Under the pieces are notes generated by a model, which was not told where the DNA came from, did not search any database, and saw only the letters and a program-made list of their open reading frames with translations. A stretch of DNA of 64,000 nt from a virus: positions 1 to 64,000 of the IMG/VR virus record IMGVR_UViG_3300009130_001695; one strand, given 5' to 3'. The translations under genes were made by a program, and so were the position numbers. This document shows positions 40,214 through 52,500 of this stretch, piece by piece (positions within the stretch are counted from its first letter, which is position 1; every line of letters starts with the position of its first letter).

Positions 40214-42016
40214 TTGGGCTCAAAAAAACAATATCCACTTATTGACTATACATCAAGAGATTTTAACAGCATTAAAGAGGATCTGGTAGATTACGCAAAA
40301 CGTTATTACCCTAATTCTTTTAAAGATTTCAGTGAAGCCGGTTTCGGCTCCTTAATGCTTGATACTACAGCCTATATTGGAGATATCCTTTCCTTTTATT
40401 TAGATTATAGTGTAAATGAATCGTTCCTAGACACAGCTATTGAATATGATAATGTATTAAAACTTGGCCGTCAAATGGGTTATCGTTTTAACCCTGCTGT
40501 GGCTTCCGTTGGTGAAGCAGTTTTTTATATTATTGTTCCTGCTGCGTCTGTAGGATCGGGACCGGACACAAACTATATGCCCATTTTAAAAAGGGGAACT
40601 TCACTTTCGTCTATTGATAATATAGCTTTTGTTCTCAATGAAGACGTAAATTTTGCTAATCCAAATAACGAGCTAGTCATCGCAGAAGTCAACTCTGACA
40701 CAGGCGCGATTATTAGCTATGCAGTGAAAGCATCTGGCCAAGTTGTGTCGGGTCGTACCAAACAAGAATCACTCGTAGTTGGAAAATTTCAAAAATTCTT
40801 AAAATTGAGCCTTAGTGGGGATAATATTACAGAAATTGTTTCAGTTACCGATAGTGAAGGTAACGAATATTATGAGGTAGATTACTTGTCTCAAGACACC
40901 ATCTATAAACCTACGTTAAATCGTGGAGATAATAATACCATAACTCAAAATCTCCTGCGACCTTTTGTAGTTCCGCGCCGATTTACAATCGAGAGAACTC
41001 AACGAGACACGTTTTTGCAATTTGGCTTCGGAACAGAGAACACAACTCTTGCAACCGACTCTGTGGTGGATCCAAGTAAGGTAGTTTTAAAGGTCCATGG
41101 CAAGGATTACGTTTCAGATGCATCTATTGATCCTGGAAACTTTTTAAAAACTGACAAGTTCGGAGTAGCACCATCTAACACAACGTTAACCGTCTTATAC
41201 CGCGTTAACGATTCAGATGATGTAAATGTTTCAGCCAATGCTTTAACAAATGTGGACACACCGATTTGGGATTTTGAAAAGTTAAGCACCCTCAACTCTA
41301 ACACACTTAGTGGTGTAACTAATTCGTTAGAAGTTAATAATGGCGAACCTATTACTGGGGATGTCACATTACCCACTACTGAAGAATTAAAACAGAGAAT
41401 TTATAATGTTTTCTCATCTCAAAACCGCGCAGTAACTTCAGAAGATTATCGGAGTCTATGTTATGCCATGCCAGCACAATATGGGGGAATCAAACGTATA
41501 AATATTGTAAGAGACTCATCTTCTTTGCGACGAAATCTTAACTTGTATGTTTTATCTGAAGCCGCAGATGGTTCCCTTATAGTTACCAATTCTACAATCA
41601 AACAAAACTTAAAACAGTGGCTAAGTCAGGGAAAGATGATTAGTGACACGATTGATATTTTGGATGCAAAAATTATAAATATTGGTATTGAGTTCACAGC
41701 AATAGCTGCTTTGGATTCAAACAAATTTGATGTTCTCAATGATGCTATCAACAAACTTGCAGGATATTATGCTAGCAAATTTCAAATTGGACAACCCTTC
41801 TATGTTGCGGATATTTATACCCAACTGAACAAGATGGATGGTATTATTGATGTTACTAGGGTAAATATCGTGCAAAAGTCAGGGTTGAACTATGCAGACA
41901 CTCCTGTTGATATCAACAGCCTCTATTCAGCTGATGGAAGTTATATTGATTGCCCCAAGAACGTTGTTTTTGAAATAAAATACACGGGCGCAGATATTAA
42001 AGGAACTATCAAATAA
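40214..42016 (+). CDS. 6: Baseplate wedge protein, gp6/baseplate-J-like
   Basis: A 600-residue protein. TTG at 40214 is chosen because AGAGAGAGG lies upstream and MGSKKQYPLIDYTSRDFNSIKEDL matches the usual gp6 start. SEAGFGSLMLDTTAYIGDILSFYLDYSVNESFLDTA follows, then VTSEDYRSLCYAMPAQYGGIKRINIVRD and YVADIYTQLNKMDGIIDV, the C-terminal interaction region of gpJ-like proteins. T4 gp6 forms the iris of the baseplate. It ends in TAATG overlap with the next gene. Confidence 0.9.
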   Translation: MGSKKQYPLIDYTSRDFNSIKEDLVDYAKRYYPNSFKDFSEAGFGSLMLDTTAYIGDILSFYLDYSVNESFLDTAIEYDNVLKLGRQMGYRFNPAVASVGEAVFYIIVPAASVGSGPDTNYMPILKRGTSLSSIDNIAFVLNEDVNFANPNNELVIAEVNSDTGAIISYAVKASGQVVSGRTKQESLVVGKFQKFLKLSLSGDNITEIVSVTDSEGNEYYEVDYLSQDTIYKPTLNRGDNNTITQNLLRPFVVPRRFTIERTQRDTFLQFGFGTENTTLATDSVVDPSKVVLKVHGKDYVSDASIDPGNFLKTDKFGVAPSNTTLTVLYRVNDSDDVNVSANALTNVDTPIWDFEKLSTLNSNTLSGVTNSLEVNNGEPITGDVTLPTTEELKQRIYNVFSSQNRAVTSEDYRSLCYAMPAQYGGIKRINIVRDSSSLRRNLNLYVLSEAADGSLIVTNSTIKQNLKQWLSQGKMISDTIDILDAKIINIGIEFTAIAALDSNKFDVLNDAINKLAGYYASKFQIGQPFYVADIYTQLNKMDGIIDVTRVNIVQKSGLNYADTPVDINSLYSADGSYIDCPKNVVFEIKYTGADIKGTIK

Positions 42017-43536
42017 TGGGAATCAAAAGATACACCGCTATTCATGATAATACTTTAACCAATGCTTTCCAGTCGGATTTGGAAATTCGTGGTACTGGCA
42101 GTAATATGGGCCTCGCCGATTCATTAGAAGTATTTTCAGTTTATGGCCAAGCATTTAGTTCTTCTTCTGAAATAAGTCGGGTCATTACTAAATTTCCTGT
42201 TCTTACGGCAGATGCTACCACTACAATACAAGCAGATAGATCTTCAGGAGTTCTCCCTGCTAGTGGGAGTGTAGACTTTTATTTACGATGCTTTAACGTT
42301 AAACATACGGCTACTTTACCACGTAATTTTACTTTGGTTATTTCCCCTGTCTCTCAATCGTGGCAAGAGGGTCAAGGGGTGGATATGGAAGAATATTCTG
42401 ACCTGACTTATGACGGCACAGGATCAAACTGGATAAATGCTTCTGCACACACTACATGGAAAAATAATTATGACACAGTATTAGAAGGTGGGAGTTATCT
42501 TAGTGCGTCTTGGAATGGATCCCCCGCCACTACTTATGATGAATTTAATTATAAACAAACCTTTGGAGAAACAGGAACAGGCAACGTCGATGTTAAAATA
42601 ACAGGTCTGGTTGAGAAATGGCTTGCGGGAGATTATTCCAACTATGGAGTGGGAATCATGCTTACTCAAAGCCAAGAAACTGGCTCTCAATCTTATTATA
42701 CTAAAAAGTTTTCTGCTCGCAGTAGTGAATATTTTTTCTCACGGCCACTAATCGAGGCCCGATGGAACTCCACCCGTAAAGACCAAAGGGGAAGTTTCTA
42801 TGTCTCTAGTTCGAATTTGAGCGCAGACGATAATAAGAACACTCTTTTTCTTTACAATTATGTACGAGGGCAGGCTAAAAACTTGGCCAATGTAGAGACT
42901 GGTCCCATTTATGTTAATGTCTATACATCTTCCAGCCAGGGAGAGTTAATATCTGCTGCTCCTAATAATCCTGTAACTGGGGGCTATGTTGATGTTGGTA
43001 TCTATAGTGCATCTTTTGCATTAGATACTAGTGCAAGTTTGGTTTTTGATCGCTGGTTCTCCGGGTCTTCAGGTTCTGCAATAACAACTGCTGGTGCGAA
43101 GATATATCACACTGGTTCCTTTAGGCCCAAGAATTTTAATTCTTCTAATATATACTCAACTCCGCGCTATGTTACAACAATTACAAATCTTCAGTCCGAA
43201 TATTATAACCAGGACAGCGTTCGGTTTAGACTCTTTACTCGATTAAAAGATTGGAGCCCAACTATTTACACAGTAGCATCTAAGCAAATTGAAAATGATA
43301 TTGTAGATGATGCTTATTTTAAAATTTCTAGGATGATTGATAAAAAGGATGTTATCACATATGGAACAGGTAGTTTAAATCATACACGTCTTTCATACGA
43401 TGTTACCGGAAGTTATTTTGACTTGAACATGGAAATGCTTGAGATTGGCTATGCTTATGAGATAAAATTTGTTTATTATATAAATGGTGCTTACCAAGAA
43501 CAACCAGAAGTTTTTAAATTTCGTGTAATAGAGTAA
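42016..43536 (+). CDS. Virion protein with DNRLRE-like domain
   Basis: A 506-residue protein, Ser/Thr/Tyr-rich. KRYTAIHDNTLTNAFQSDLEIRGTGSNMGLADSLEVFSVYG and FYLRCFNVKHTATLPRNFTLVISPVSQSWQEGQGVDME follow the DNRLRE-type beta domain (polar strand-rich surface domain with conserved W). The rest is beta-rich (VYTSSSQGELISAAPNNPVTGGYVDVG). It sits between gp6 and a giant LamG protein, so a baseplate-periphery or tail-fibre attachment role is likely but not shown. Confidence 0.62.
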   Translation: MGIKRYTAIHDNTLTNAFQSDLEIRGTGSNMGLADSLEVFSVYGQAFSSSSEISRVITKFPVLTADATTTIQADRSSGVLPASGSVDFYLRCFNVKHTATLPRNFTLVISPVSQSWQEGQGVDMEEYSDLTYDGTGSNWINASAHTTWKNNYDTVLEGGSYLSASWNGSPATTYDEFNYKQTFGETGTGNVDVKITGLVEKWLAGDYSNYGVGIMLTQSQETGSQSYYTKKFSARSSEYFFSRPLIEARWNSTRKDQRGSFYVSSSNLSADDNKNTLFLYNYVRGQAKNLANVETGPIYVNVYTSSSQGELISAAPNNPVTGGYVDVGIYSASFALDTSASLVFDRWFSGSSGSAITTAGAKIYHTGSFRPKNFNSSNIYSTPRYVTTITNLQSEYYNQDSVRFRLFTRLKDWSPTIYTVASKQIENDIVDDAYFKISRMIDKKDVITYGTGSLNHTRLSYDVTGSYFDLNMEMLEIGYAYEIKFVYYINGAYQEQPEVFKFRVIE

Positions 43537-43540
43537 AACG

Positions 43541-46500
43541 ATGTCTAATATTAAAGACCTTTTTAATGGGAAAAAATCTGAAAGAGTTCTAGAAAATGCG
43601 ACCCAACGTTCCGTGGGCACCTCAGTAGAATCCGCCGATTATTTAAAAGAAAACGTTAAACAGAAACAACGGTTTATTCCTCATGTAGATTTTTCTTCGG
43701 CATCAAATTTTGCTATTTATGGGTCTGCCGAAAAATATTATGAAGATTCATACAATTATATCTTAAATGAATACCCTTATGACGGTTCATTCAAAGAAAA
43801 GGTAAACTGGAGTCTTTCCGGAACGTACCTAGATCGTTATATTTTTGAATCGGAATATCCCCGAACAACGGGTTATGTTAATATGGGTCAGTCCTACGGG
43901 TTTGATTCGCAAAAAACACTTGGATATGATGCATCTACTAAAGATGAATGGATCTATTTCAAGGGCAATAATACTAATTCTGCTCAAAATACTAATATCA
44001 ACCCCAATCTTTCGGTCCAGTTCGACAACTTAAACGTTTATAATACTGCAAGTTCTGGGCTTTATAACGTTGAACTAGAGGGATCTGGTGGCACTTCTGT
44101 AGAATTTTGGTTAAGAAAACCATCGTTCAATTCCTCAAACGAGTCCCGCCGACAAGTTGTTGTAGATATCTGGAATAGTGGAACATTCGGCACGGCAGGC
44201 TATGGACGATTTCGAGTGGAAATCTCGGGAACAGATAGTAACGTAGTTAATCCTAATTTCCATATAGAACTCTTATCTGGTTCTGCTGGTTTCTCGTCGG
44301 GAGTTGCCTCTGGCCTTTCCCCTACAATAGTTCTAAGTGGCTCTACATTAACTGGCTCCTGGAATCACTTTGCCCTTACTTTCGCAAACACCGGCAGCCA
44401 AATGGTTGGCCGCCTCTATACCAATGGACTTTTGTCTTATACGCATGTGGCTGGCACAAGTATGGGAACTGTCACTGGTTCAATGTTGGGCCAGATTGGT
44501 TCTCTTGTTTCTACAGTCTCGGGATCCGGCGCTTTAAAACGAGGCTATGCCAAATTATCTGCATCGTTAGACGAATTTAGGTTTTGGAAAAGTCGTAAAA
44601 CCGATAAAGAAATTAGTCAATACTGGTTTTCACAAGTCGGTGGTGGCACAAATACGGATATCACCCTAGCCACATCTGCTTCCACGAAATATTCTTATGA
44701 AAACCCAGTAGATTTAGGCGTTTATTATAAGTTTAACGAAGGGATTATTAATACTTCTAGTATCAATAGTCAAGACGCTCTAGTTCTTGATTATGCAGGC
44801 AGAGTAACAAATGGACGGTGGGAAGGATATTCATTAACTTCCAGAAACACCGGCTCCGCAATTATGTCTGCTTCTGCCGCTAGTTACGAATTTGAAGATC
44901 CCATCCTTTATTCTTCACACCCATTAGTATCAGCTTCTCTTGACGACAAGCGGAATCTTGGAAAGTTGTATGATGTAGAGAATAATTCGTCTATGTTTGG
45001 CAGTCTGCCTAGGTGGATTACCGATGATGACGAAAATAATTCAAACAGCGCATTAAAGAATTTGACACAAATTATGTCAAGTTATTTTGATACCTTATAT
45101 CTGCAAACACAAGCTGTTTCTTCACTGAAAGATAAAACTTATATTAGCGGAACCAACAAGCCTTTCCCATTCTCCAACCGATTTATTGATAGTTCTGGTT
45201 TTCTGACTACTGAAATCTTTACCAAGGCGAGCGATTTAGAATATTTAGATGCTCGTAATGACAAGAAACTTTTTACAGAAAAAGTAGATGAATTAAAAAA
45301 TCTTATTTATCAAAATGTTTATAATAACTTAATTCACGTTTACAAAACTAAAGGGACTATGAAGTCTTTCCGTAATTTGATTAGGTGTTTTGGGGTAGAT
45401 AGCGAGTTAATCAATGTTCGTCTCTATGGAGATCAGGTCACTCACAAGCTTTTAGATAATTATGATAATGCAGTAGTAAGAAAGAAATATGCGAATTTCC
45501 ATACGGAATACAATATGGATGCTGTGGTATATCAACAGACTGCAAGCTCAAATTCATATAGTCGCGGATACATCAGTTCGAGCGCCGAAGTTCAACATCG
45601 CGGTAACACTTACGAACTAGAAACCTTTTTCCCTCCGGACTACAAACAAGGAACTGGATATTATTTTAATTCGCAGTTTACCACTGCATCTCTTTTTGGT
45701 TGCCATACTTCTGGTGCCGCAGGCTCGACTGCATGGGGAGCCCCAGATTATGGCCAATTTCAGGTTCAGACAGTCCGTCCTGATATACGTCGATCAGCGG
45801 CATACTTTCAACTAACTTGCAGTAATGACGGTCTTGGACCATTCCCACAATTAACCAGCTCAGTTTTTCAGGATGTTTATGAGGGCAGTCGATGGAATCT
45901 AGCAGTCCGAGTTAAACCCAAGAAGTATCCATTTGCAGCTGGAGTTACTGGTAGTTCAGTCGGCCAATATGATTTAGAATTTTCAGGGTACAATTATATA
46001 TTAGATATTTTAAACAACAGCTTTTTGGTCACAGCTTCCGTTAGTGCTACCAACGCTCAAAGATTTCTTAAGTCAAATAAAAGGTTTTTTGTCGGTGCCC
46101 ACCGCACCAATACAACAGGGACTATACTACAGAAAAGCAATGTAAAGTCCACATCGCTCAGAGTTTGGATGGATTATTTGCCAAGCGGCACTCTTGTTGC
46201 TCATGCAAAGGATACCACTAACTTTGGTACTCAAAACCCCTATCGTGATGCTTACTTGAACGAAGAAAGCGCAGTATTAGGAAGTAAAAATGTCAAAGCA
46301 ATTCCCCAATTAGAAACACTCGTCATGAATTGGGACTTCGCCACAGTTACAGGTTCCGATGCGGCAGGCAATTTCACAGTTCAAGATGTCTCAATTGCGT
46401 CATCAGGCTCTAATGACTATTCCTCACGTTGGGGTTGGTTAGGTCCAATTGGTCAATACCAGCACACAGGTAAGGGCTATGGGTTTTTAACTAACTCTAC

Positions 46501-49500
46501 TTCATCCATTGATCGGAGGTATGTAAATACTCTAATACAACAACCACCAGAAGTCGTTAATAGTTCAGATATGATTTCTCTCATTGATGCTGACAGAAAC
46601 AGGGTGTTTAGTAAAGATTCACGTCCCGAACAATACTTTTTTGCTTTTGAGAAAAGCATGTATAACATTATCTCAAAAGAAATAATAGATATATTTGGAA
46701 CTATTGTAGATTTTAATAACTTAATTGGACAACCAGTCAATCGTTATCGTGCAGAATACAAAGACATGCAGAAATTGCGTCAACTTTATTTTGAGAGAGT
46801 CCAAAATAATGTAGATTTAGATAAATTTGTTGAGTATTTTAAATGGCTTGATTCTTCCTTGTCAGTAATGCTGCAACAATTAGTTCCTGGTTCAGCCCGA
46901 TTCTCCGAAAACCTCCGCACAATGGTTGAAAGTCATGTGCTTGAGCGAAATAAATATCAATCTAAATTTCCAACTTTGGAAATGAAACAAAGCGATCCTG
47001 AAGCTGGAGTATTCGGGATTAATGAAATGCTTTATTCCGGCAAATATGGAACGGCACCAATCCCAACTACGGCTACAGGCTCCAACTGTGAGTGGTGGCT
47101 GGAACGCGCAAATCGAAATAATACCAATATTACTTCGGGTGACGCATCAGTTAATGCCCAAAGAAACATAGTTCGCCTAGCCAATGATTTTCGAAGCGGC
47201 TCGGGACCAACTTTAGCAGTTTCACGTAATTCAACTGCTACTACTACCACCTATGAAGGTCAAGCATATGCGATTCGAAATTTTACAAAAATTTATCGAC
47301 TAGACGTTGATGAACAGCCTGTAATCCATGGAGGCTCTAATTTTGCTAAAAATAAAACGGTAGAATATACTCATGAAGCTCTTAAATTTGGCTCATCGGA
47401 ATATTTGGTAATTAGTGCGTCTAGTATTCCTTCTGATAAAGGGTGTGATGATGTTATTATTCCTAATTCTAAGCTTAAATTAGAGGCTAAAGTTATTAAC
47501 ACTGGAGATCCTTTTGGCTATACAAGCGGCAAGAGCGATATATTTGCTCCCTTTAGTTTGTATAGTTCCTCAGTTACAACTGGCTATGTTGCTGATGTTG
47601 CAACAAATTTTAGATCTAAAACAGAAATTAACAACTATCACGATGACATTTATGGAGATGATAAAGGAATCCCGGCACAGGGTCCATTTACCGAAAGGCA
47701 TGTTGGTGGTCGTCAACATCGTCATTTAAATATTAATACTTCATCTGCAACCACAACCCTTACTAGACCAGAAGCTTGGAATTTAGAATTTAATTCATTT
47801 ATAGATGCCAAGAGTATTGTTTTTGAAACTGGCTCATCACCCAATACGGCTGATAGATTAAGAATAACCTCGGATGATGGATTAAATAGTTTACCATTTG
47901 GGTCAGGTTCATTTAGTATGGGGGTTTGGTTTAAAAGTCCTTCTTTAGATCCTGTGGGGTATCAAAAAGTATTACTTGCACGGCGTTCAAATTTTGTGGC
48001 AGGTTATGATTTTGGGCTTGAGATGACCAACCCAGGCGGAACACTACAATTTGTTATGCGGCAAAATAGTGGAGTGTATGCGTATGCAACTTCGCTTGTT
48101 GATTATAATGATGATGCATGGCATTTTGCTGTGATAGGTTGGAATGGTACTGATGAAATATTTTTGGACATGGATGGTGGAGATGAACGCCGAACGACTA
48201 CAGCAACTACTCGGTCGGGCTCGGCATATGGCGAAGTATTAACTATCGGCGCATACTCAAGCACAACGGCCAACCGAGGATGGAGTGGGAATCTTGACGA
48301 AGTTTCTTTTTGGGATAAAGGTTTAAGTGCAGCAGAATGTGTTGCACTATATAATAGCGGGTGCCCTACTGATTTACAGTGCTCTACGACTTCCACGCCT
48401 GGTCTAGTGTCTTGGTGGAGAATGGGGGATGATCCAAATGATAGTACAGATAGTTCTGATGCGGCGGCCAGAGTTTATGATGTAGTCGGAGGATATAATG
48501 CCACCCCAGTTGAATGTGAAGCTTCTGATATTGTAGAAAGTACACCAGTCGGATGCACAAGATCGATTTCGTGTTCAAATTTAGTTCTCTCGCCTCGTAC
48601 TGCCCACCAACCACGAGCAACAATGATTCGTGACGCTTACGCAAAACGTCCATTAAACATCGCTAATCTCAAATGGGGAACATCATCAGCAGTTGCGGGC
48701 AATTATCGTTTTGGTTATCAAATTCTGCAAACTTCTGGACGTAGTTTAAACAATCGTTTCTTTATTGCGAATGGAGGATTCTCACCAACGTCTTCGGATA
48801 CAGGAATCTTTAGTGGTGCAATTGATTATGCACTTCCCCGTTTTGACTTGACAGGCACCAATAAATCGATTTTTGTTGAAAGATTTAATGCTCCTGGTGG
48901 CCCTGAAGTTAGTTCACGCGGTTGTTTGGATGTTAATGCTGAAGAATTTTCAGTTTACAATGAATTAAATTATCGCAACTTAATGGTAAGAGAAGCCCTG
49001 GACAGTTGGTTGACAGAACATTGTGGCCAGTTTGGAATTAGCCCAACAGGTTCAGTCGGCGATGGAACAAACCCAAGCCAACATATGACCAATCCTATGT
49101 CGTATGAGGGTGTGGTGGCTGCATATCATAAGGTCAATCGAAATCCTCGCGAGACTTGTCTGGTTAAATCTGGATATGATCGGCAGGTTAACTGGTTAAA
49201 ATTAAATGGCGAAATAACGTTTGATCGAACTACCGCTATCATTTCAAAGCCCGGTGGTGCTTCTACTGGCTGGAATGCGGGAGCTGTCGGCGGTGAAAAG
49301 ATTCCAAGAAATGGTTATTTATCGTTTCAGGTAACTACAATTTCTGATGATCAGCTGATTGGTTTAAATTCTAACCCACCAGCCGGGGCATCATATGGTG
49401 ATATGGATTATGCTCTTCACATTTCAGCTACTGGTCCGGGTAACGTATATGTTTACCAAAATGGCAATAATCCACACATTTCTGCCGGTTTCGCCGCAGT

Positions 49501-52500
49501 CGGAAATGTCTTTAGAATTTTGAGAGAAAACGAAACAGTTTACTACCAAAAAAGCACCGACAGCGGTAAGAATTTTATTACGTTTTATACCTCCCTAGTT
49601 AAATCTACAGCGGACTTATATCCAGATATTACTCTTTACGATGCAGGCGCAGGCGTAGCAAATGTTAAAATTTCCAATCCACAATATGACAATTGGTTTG
49701 TTCAACATAATATTCCACAAAGCTCACTTCAATATGCATGGATTAACAATTCTTATAATTCCAACCTGAAACAACCTCTGGGATACACTTATGGTTGTCA
49801 TGATGCGGGAGGGGTTGTACCGTTTTCTGTTCCAAGTGGTACAACTTCGATGACTCAATCGACAGTTCAGTTTTTAACTCAAAGTTTATGGAAACCTTAT
49901 ACGACACCATTTTATGTTAATTTTGCACAGTATTCTTTTTTTAGTCCCGACCGGACGTTTGCAAACTATTACCGAACCCAATTAACGGAGTCAAACAACA
50001 CTATATCCCCCGGAAGCCAGTTTTATACCGATGGAGTGATTGCCCCTACCATTAACGCATATTTTAATAATGTTAATGGTCCCTATGGTTATCCTTCTTG
50101 GAAGCAATTAAGAGCCGGTGAAACCCCAGTTCCAAGATTTCATAAGAGAAGCAATATTCTTTCTGTTGGATCAAACCCAGGAGTTATCACACTCCCTAAT
50201 GGTTCGGGAACAAACAAACCTGCAACCTATTTTGATCCTCAACCAGACCCCAATAACATCACAAATTATACGGAACCACCAGTGACCTTTAAATTTCGTC
50301 CGCTTATTAGTGAACTAACGAATGTTCAATTACAGCATTCTTTTGGGAACAATTTGTGTCTATGGACTCAAAGAGGTCTGCCATTTAATAATCCCACTCA
50401 ATCAATTGGCGAATATTTGGGCGGTTTAAATAATAAAACAGATGCACAGATATACAATAAGTTAATCGAATCAGACGATTATAATACTGATTTTCAAAGT
50501 TTAACATATGCGGAAGTTTCATATCCTCGCTCTGCTAATACTGGCCTCGGCTCCACTCGCTCGCGCACTCGATATGCTGAAACTGCCTCTGTTATTAATG
50601 TTTACAGTCCTTCTTTCCCACCCACCGCTTCATTGTCTATTGGACATAACGGAATTGATCGCGGCCCCAATGTTAGAAGAACCTTTTGGAAAAAATCTTA
50701 TTATGAAAGAAATCGATATTTACCACAATTTGCCCCGGCTGCCGCTAGCCCTGGATATCCCAGCTTCCAAACCACAATAAGCAATTCTTGCGGAAATTAC
50801 GATGGTATGGCTCGCAGTGTTTGGCCATTTGGTGCAGAACCTATCGTCTATAATCCTCCTTCGGTTAATGAAGCACATGAGGCAGTCACAGTTTCAAGTT
50901 TATCGGGCGCATCCTCGTTTGCTCTTAATAATGGTCTAGATACCGGAGAATTAAACTCTATCAACACTGCTCGTATCGGAGGAATGCTTGGTGGGCTATC
51001 GGGTTCTATCTACCCATCTTCGTGGCTGCACGAGTTATATATAAACCCATCTGCTTCTGCTTTTTATTATTGGTTGCCAAGTATTGGTGATGCTATTCTT
51101 TATAGTCAGGCACCAAACAACACTCTTTGGACTAAATGGGGTCCATGGAATGCTACGTCAGCTTTTTACATTCAGCAAATATTAAGTTCCGTTAACAAAG
51201 GAATGAAGTGGCGCACAAACATAGACGCTGGTAAAGATCCTTGGTATGATTCTTATGAAGCCTATGCTGAAAATATTAGAGGATTGTCTCAGACGCGCAC
51301 AATATTGCCGGAATTTAAAATTTCAGATAATATGGAATATTATGTAAACACTGCGGGAAACGATTTCAGAGCACAAAATGATAAATTTTTATCACTTGAC
51401 GGAGGTAATGTGACTTCCAGTGCCTTGACTCATACGAGCCCTGGCAACCTGCGCGGGTTTGATGAGAACTTTTTTAAAGAATACTCGTTTAGTGATTTTC
51501 AGAAATATTTTGGAACCTTCGCAGCAGATTATAAGCTCAACAAAATTGCCATTAATTGTACCGCCGTTAAAAAATTGTTGCCTTATAAGGGATTTTATCC
51601 AGCTGATAGAAGCACTCAATTAGTAAGTTTGTTTTCCGGCGCATTAGGGCCACATCTCGGAGGAGGGGCACTATCTGCATCGAATTCAGACCCAGAGCCA
51701 ACCGCAAGGGTTCAGTCGGGCTCTGATCAATTGGCGATGCAATCATTGTTGCAACCCTTCTTTGCTCCCGGTATTCTGTATAATACTATTAAATCCGGAA
51801 TAGCAGTTGATTGGGGAGTGTTTACTGGGAGCACCATCGCTGTGGAAGTAGATCTGTATCCGGGATTTGAATACAATGTTCGCAATCCCGACACAAGATT
51901 TCCATTTAAATCGCTGCTAGATCCGTTGCAATATGTGCCACACTATCAATCGGATGGCACTCATCGATTATTACACAATGCTCCAAGCTATTATGTTTCT
52001 CAACCGAATAGAGAACCAATGAGGTTCCCTTACGCTGAATTCTCACCATCACACCCAGAGGAATCGGTGACTGATTTATACTCTAGTGCGATGCACAATT
52101 ATTTAGCTGAGATTCCAAACTTCTTTTTGAGAAATTCAGAACTCCAAGCTATTGAATCACGCCCAGCTGGTGATATACAAGTGGAAGCTGGAAAGATTTA
52201 TGTAATGGATGCATACATAGAGAAGACCAACAATGCTCCCAATGATGAACTTATAATGGTGCAGGATTATTTTAATGGATACGTGTCTTCGAGCTTTCCG
52301 TTTTTTGCGAGTTCTTCCTATCCAACCCATACAAAGAACCCTCTCAACCCTAACACATTTGGTTCAGAATTTTTAGAAATTGGAACTGTGTGGGGGCCAC
52401 GCGGTGCAGGAGTAACTGGATCCTATAACGGTAAATATTTTGGTCCTGGGTGGAATGCCAATCGAGGAACTTATGCCGCATCTTCTTCGGCATGGCAAGC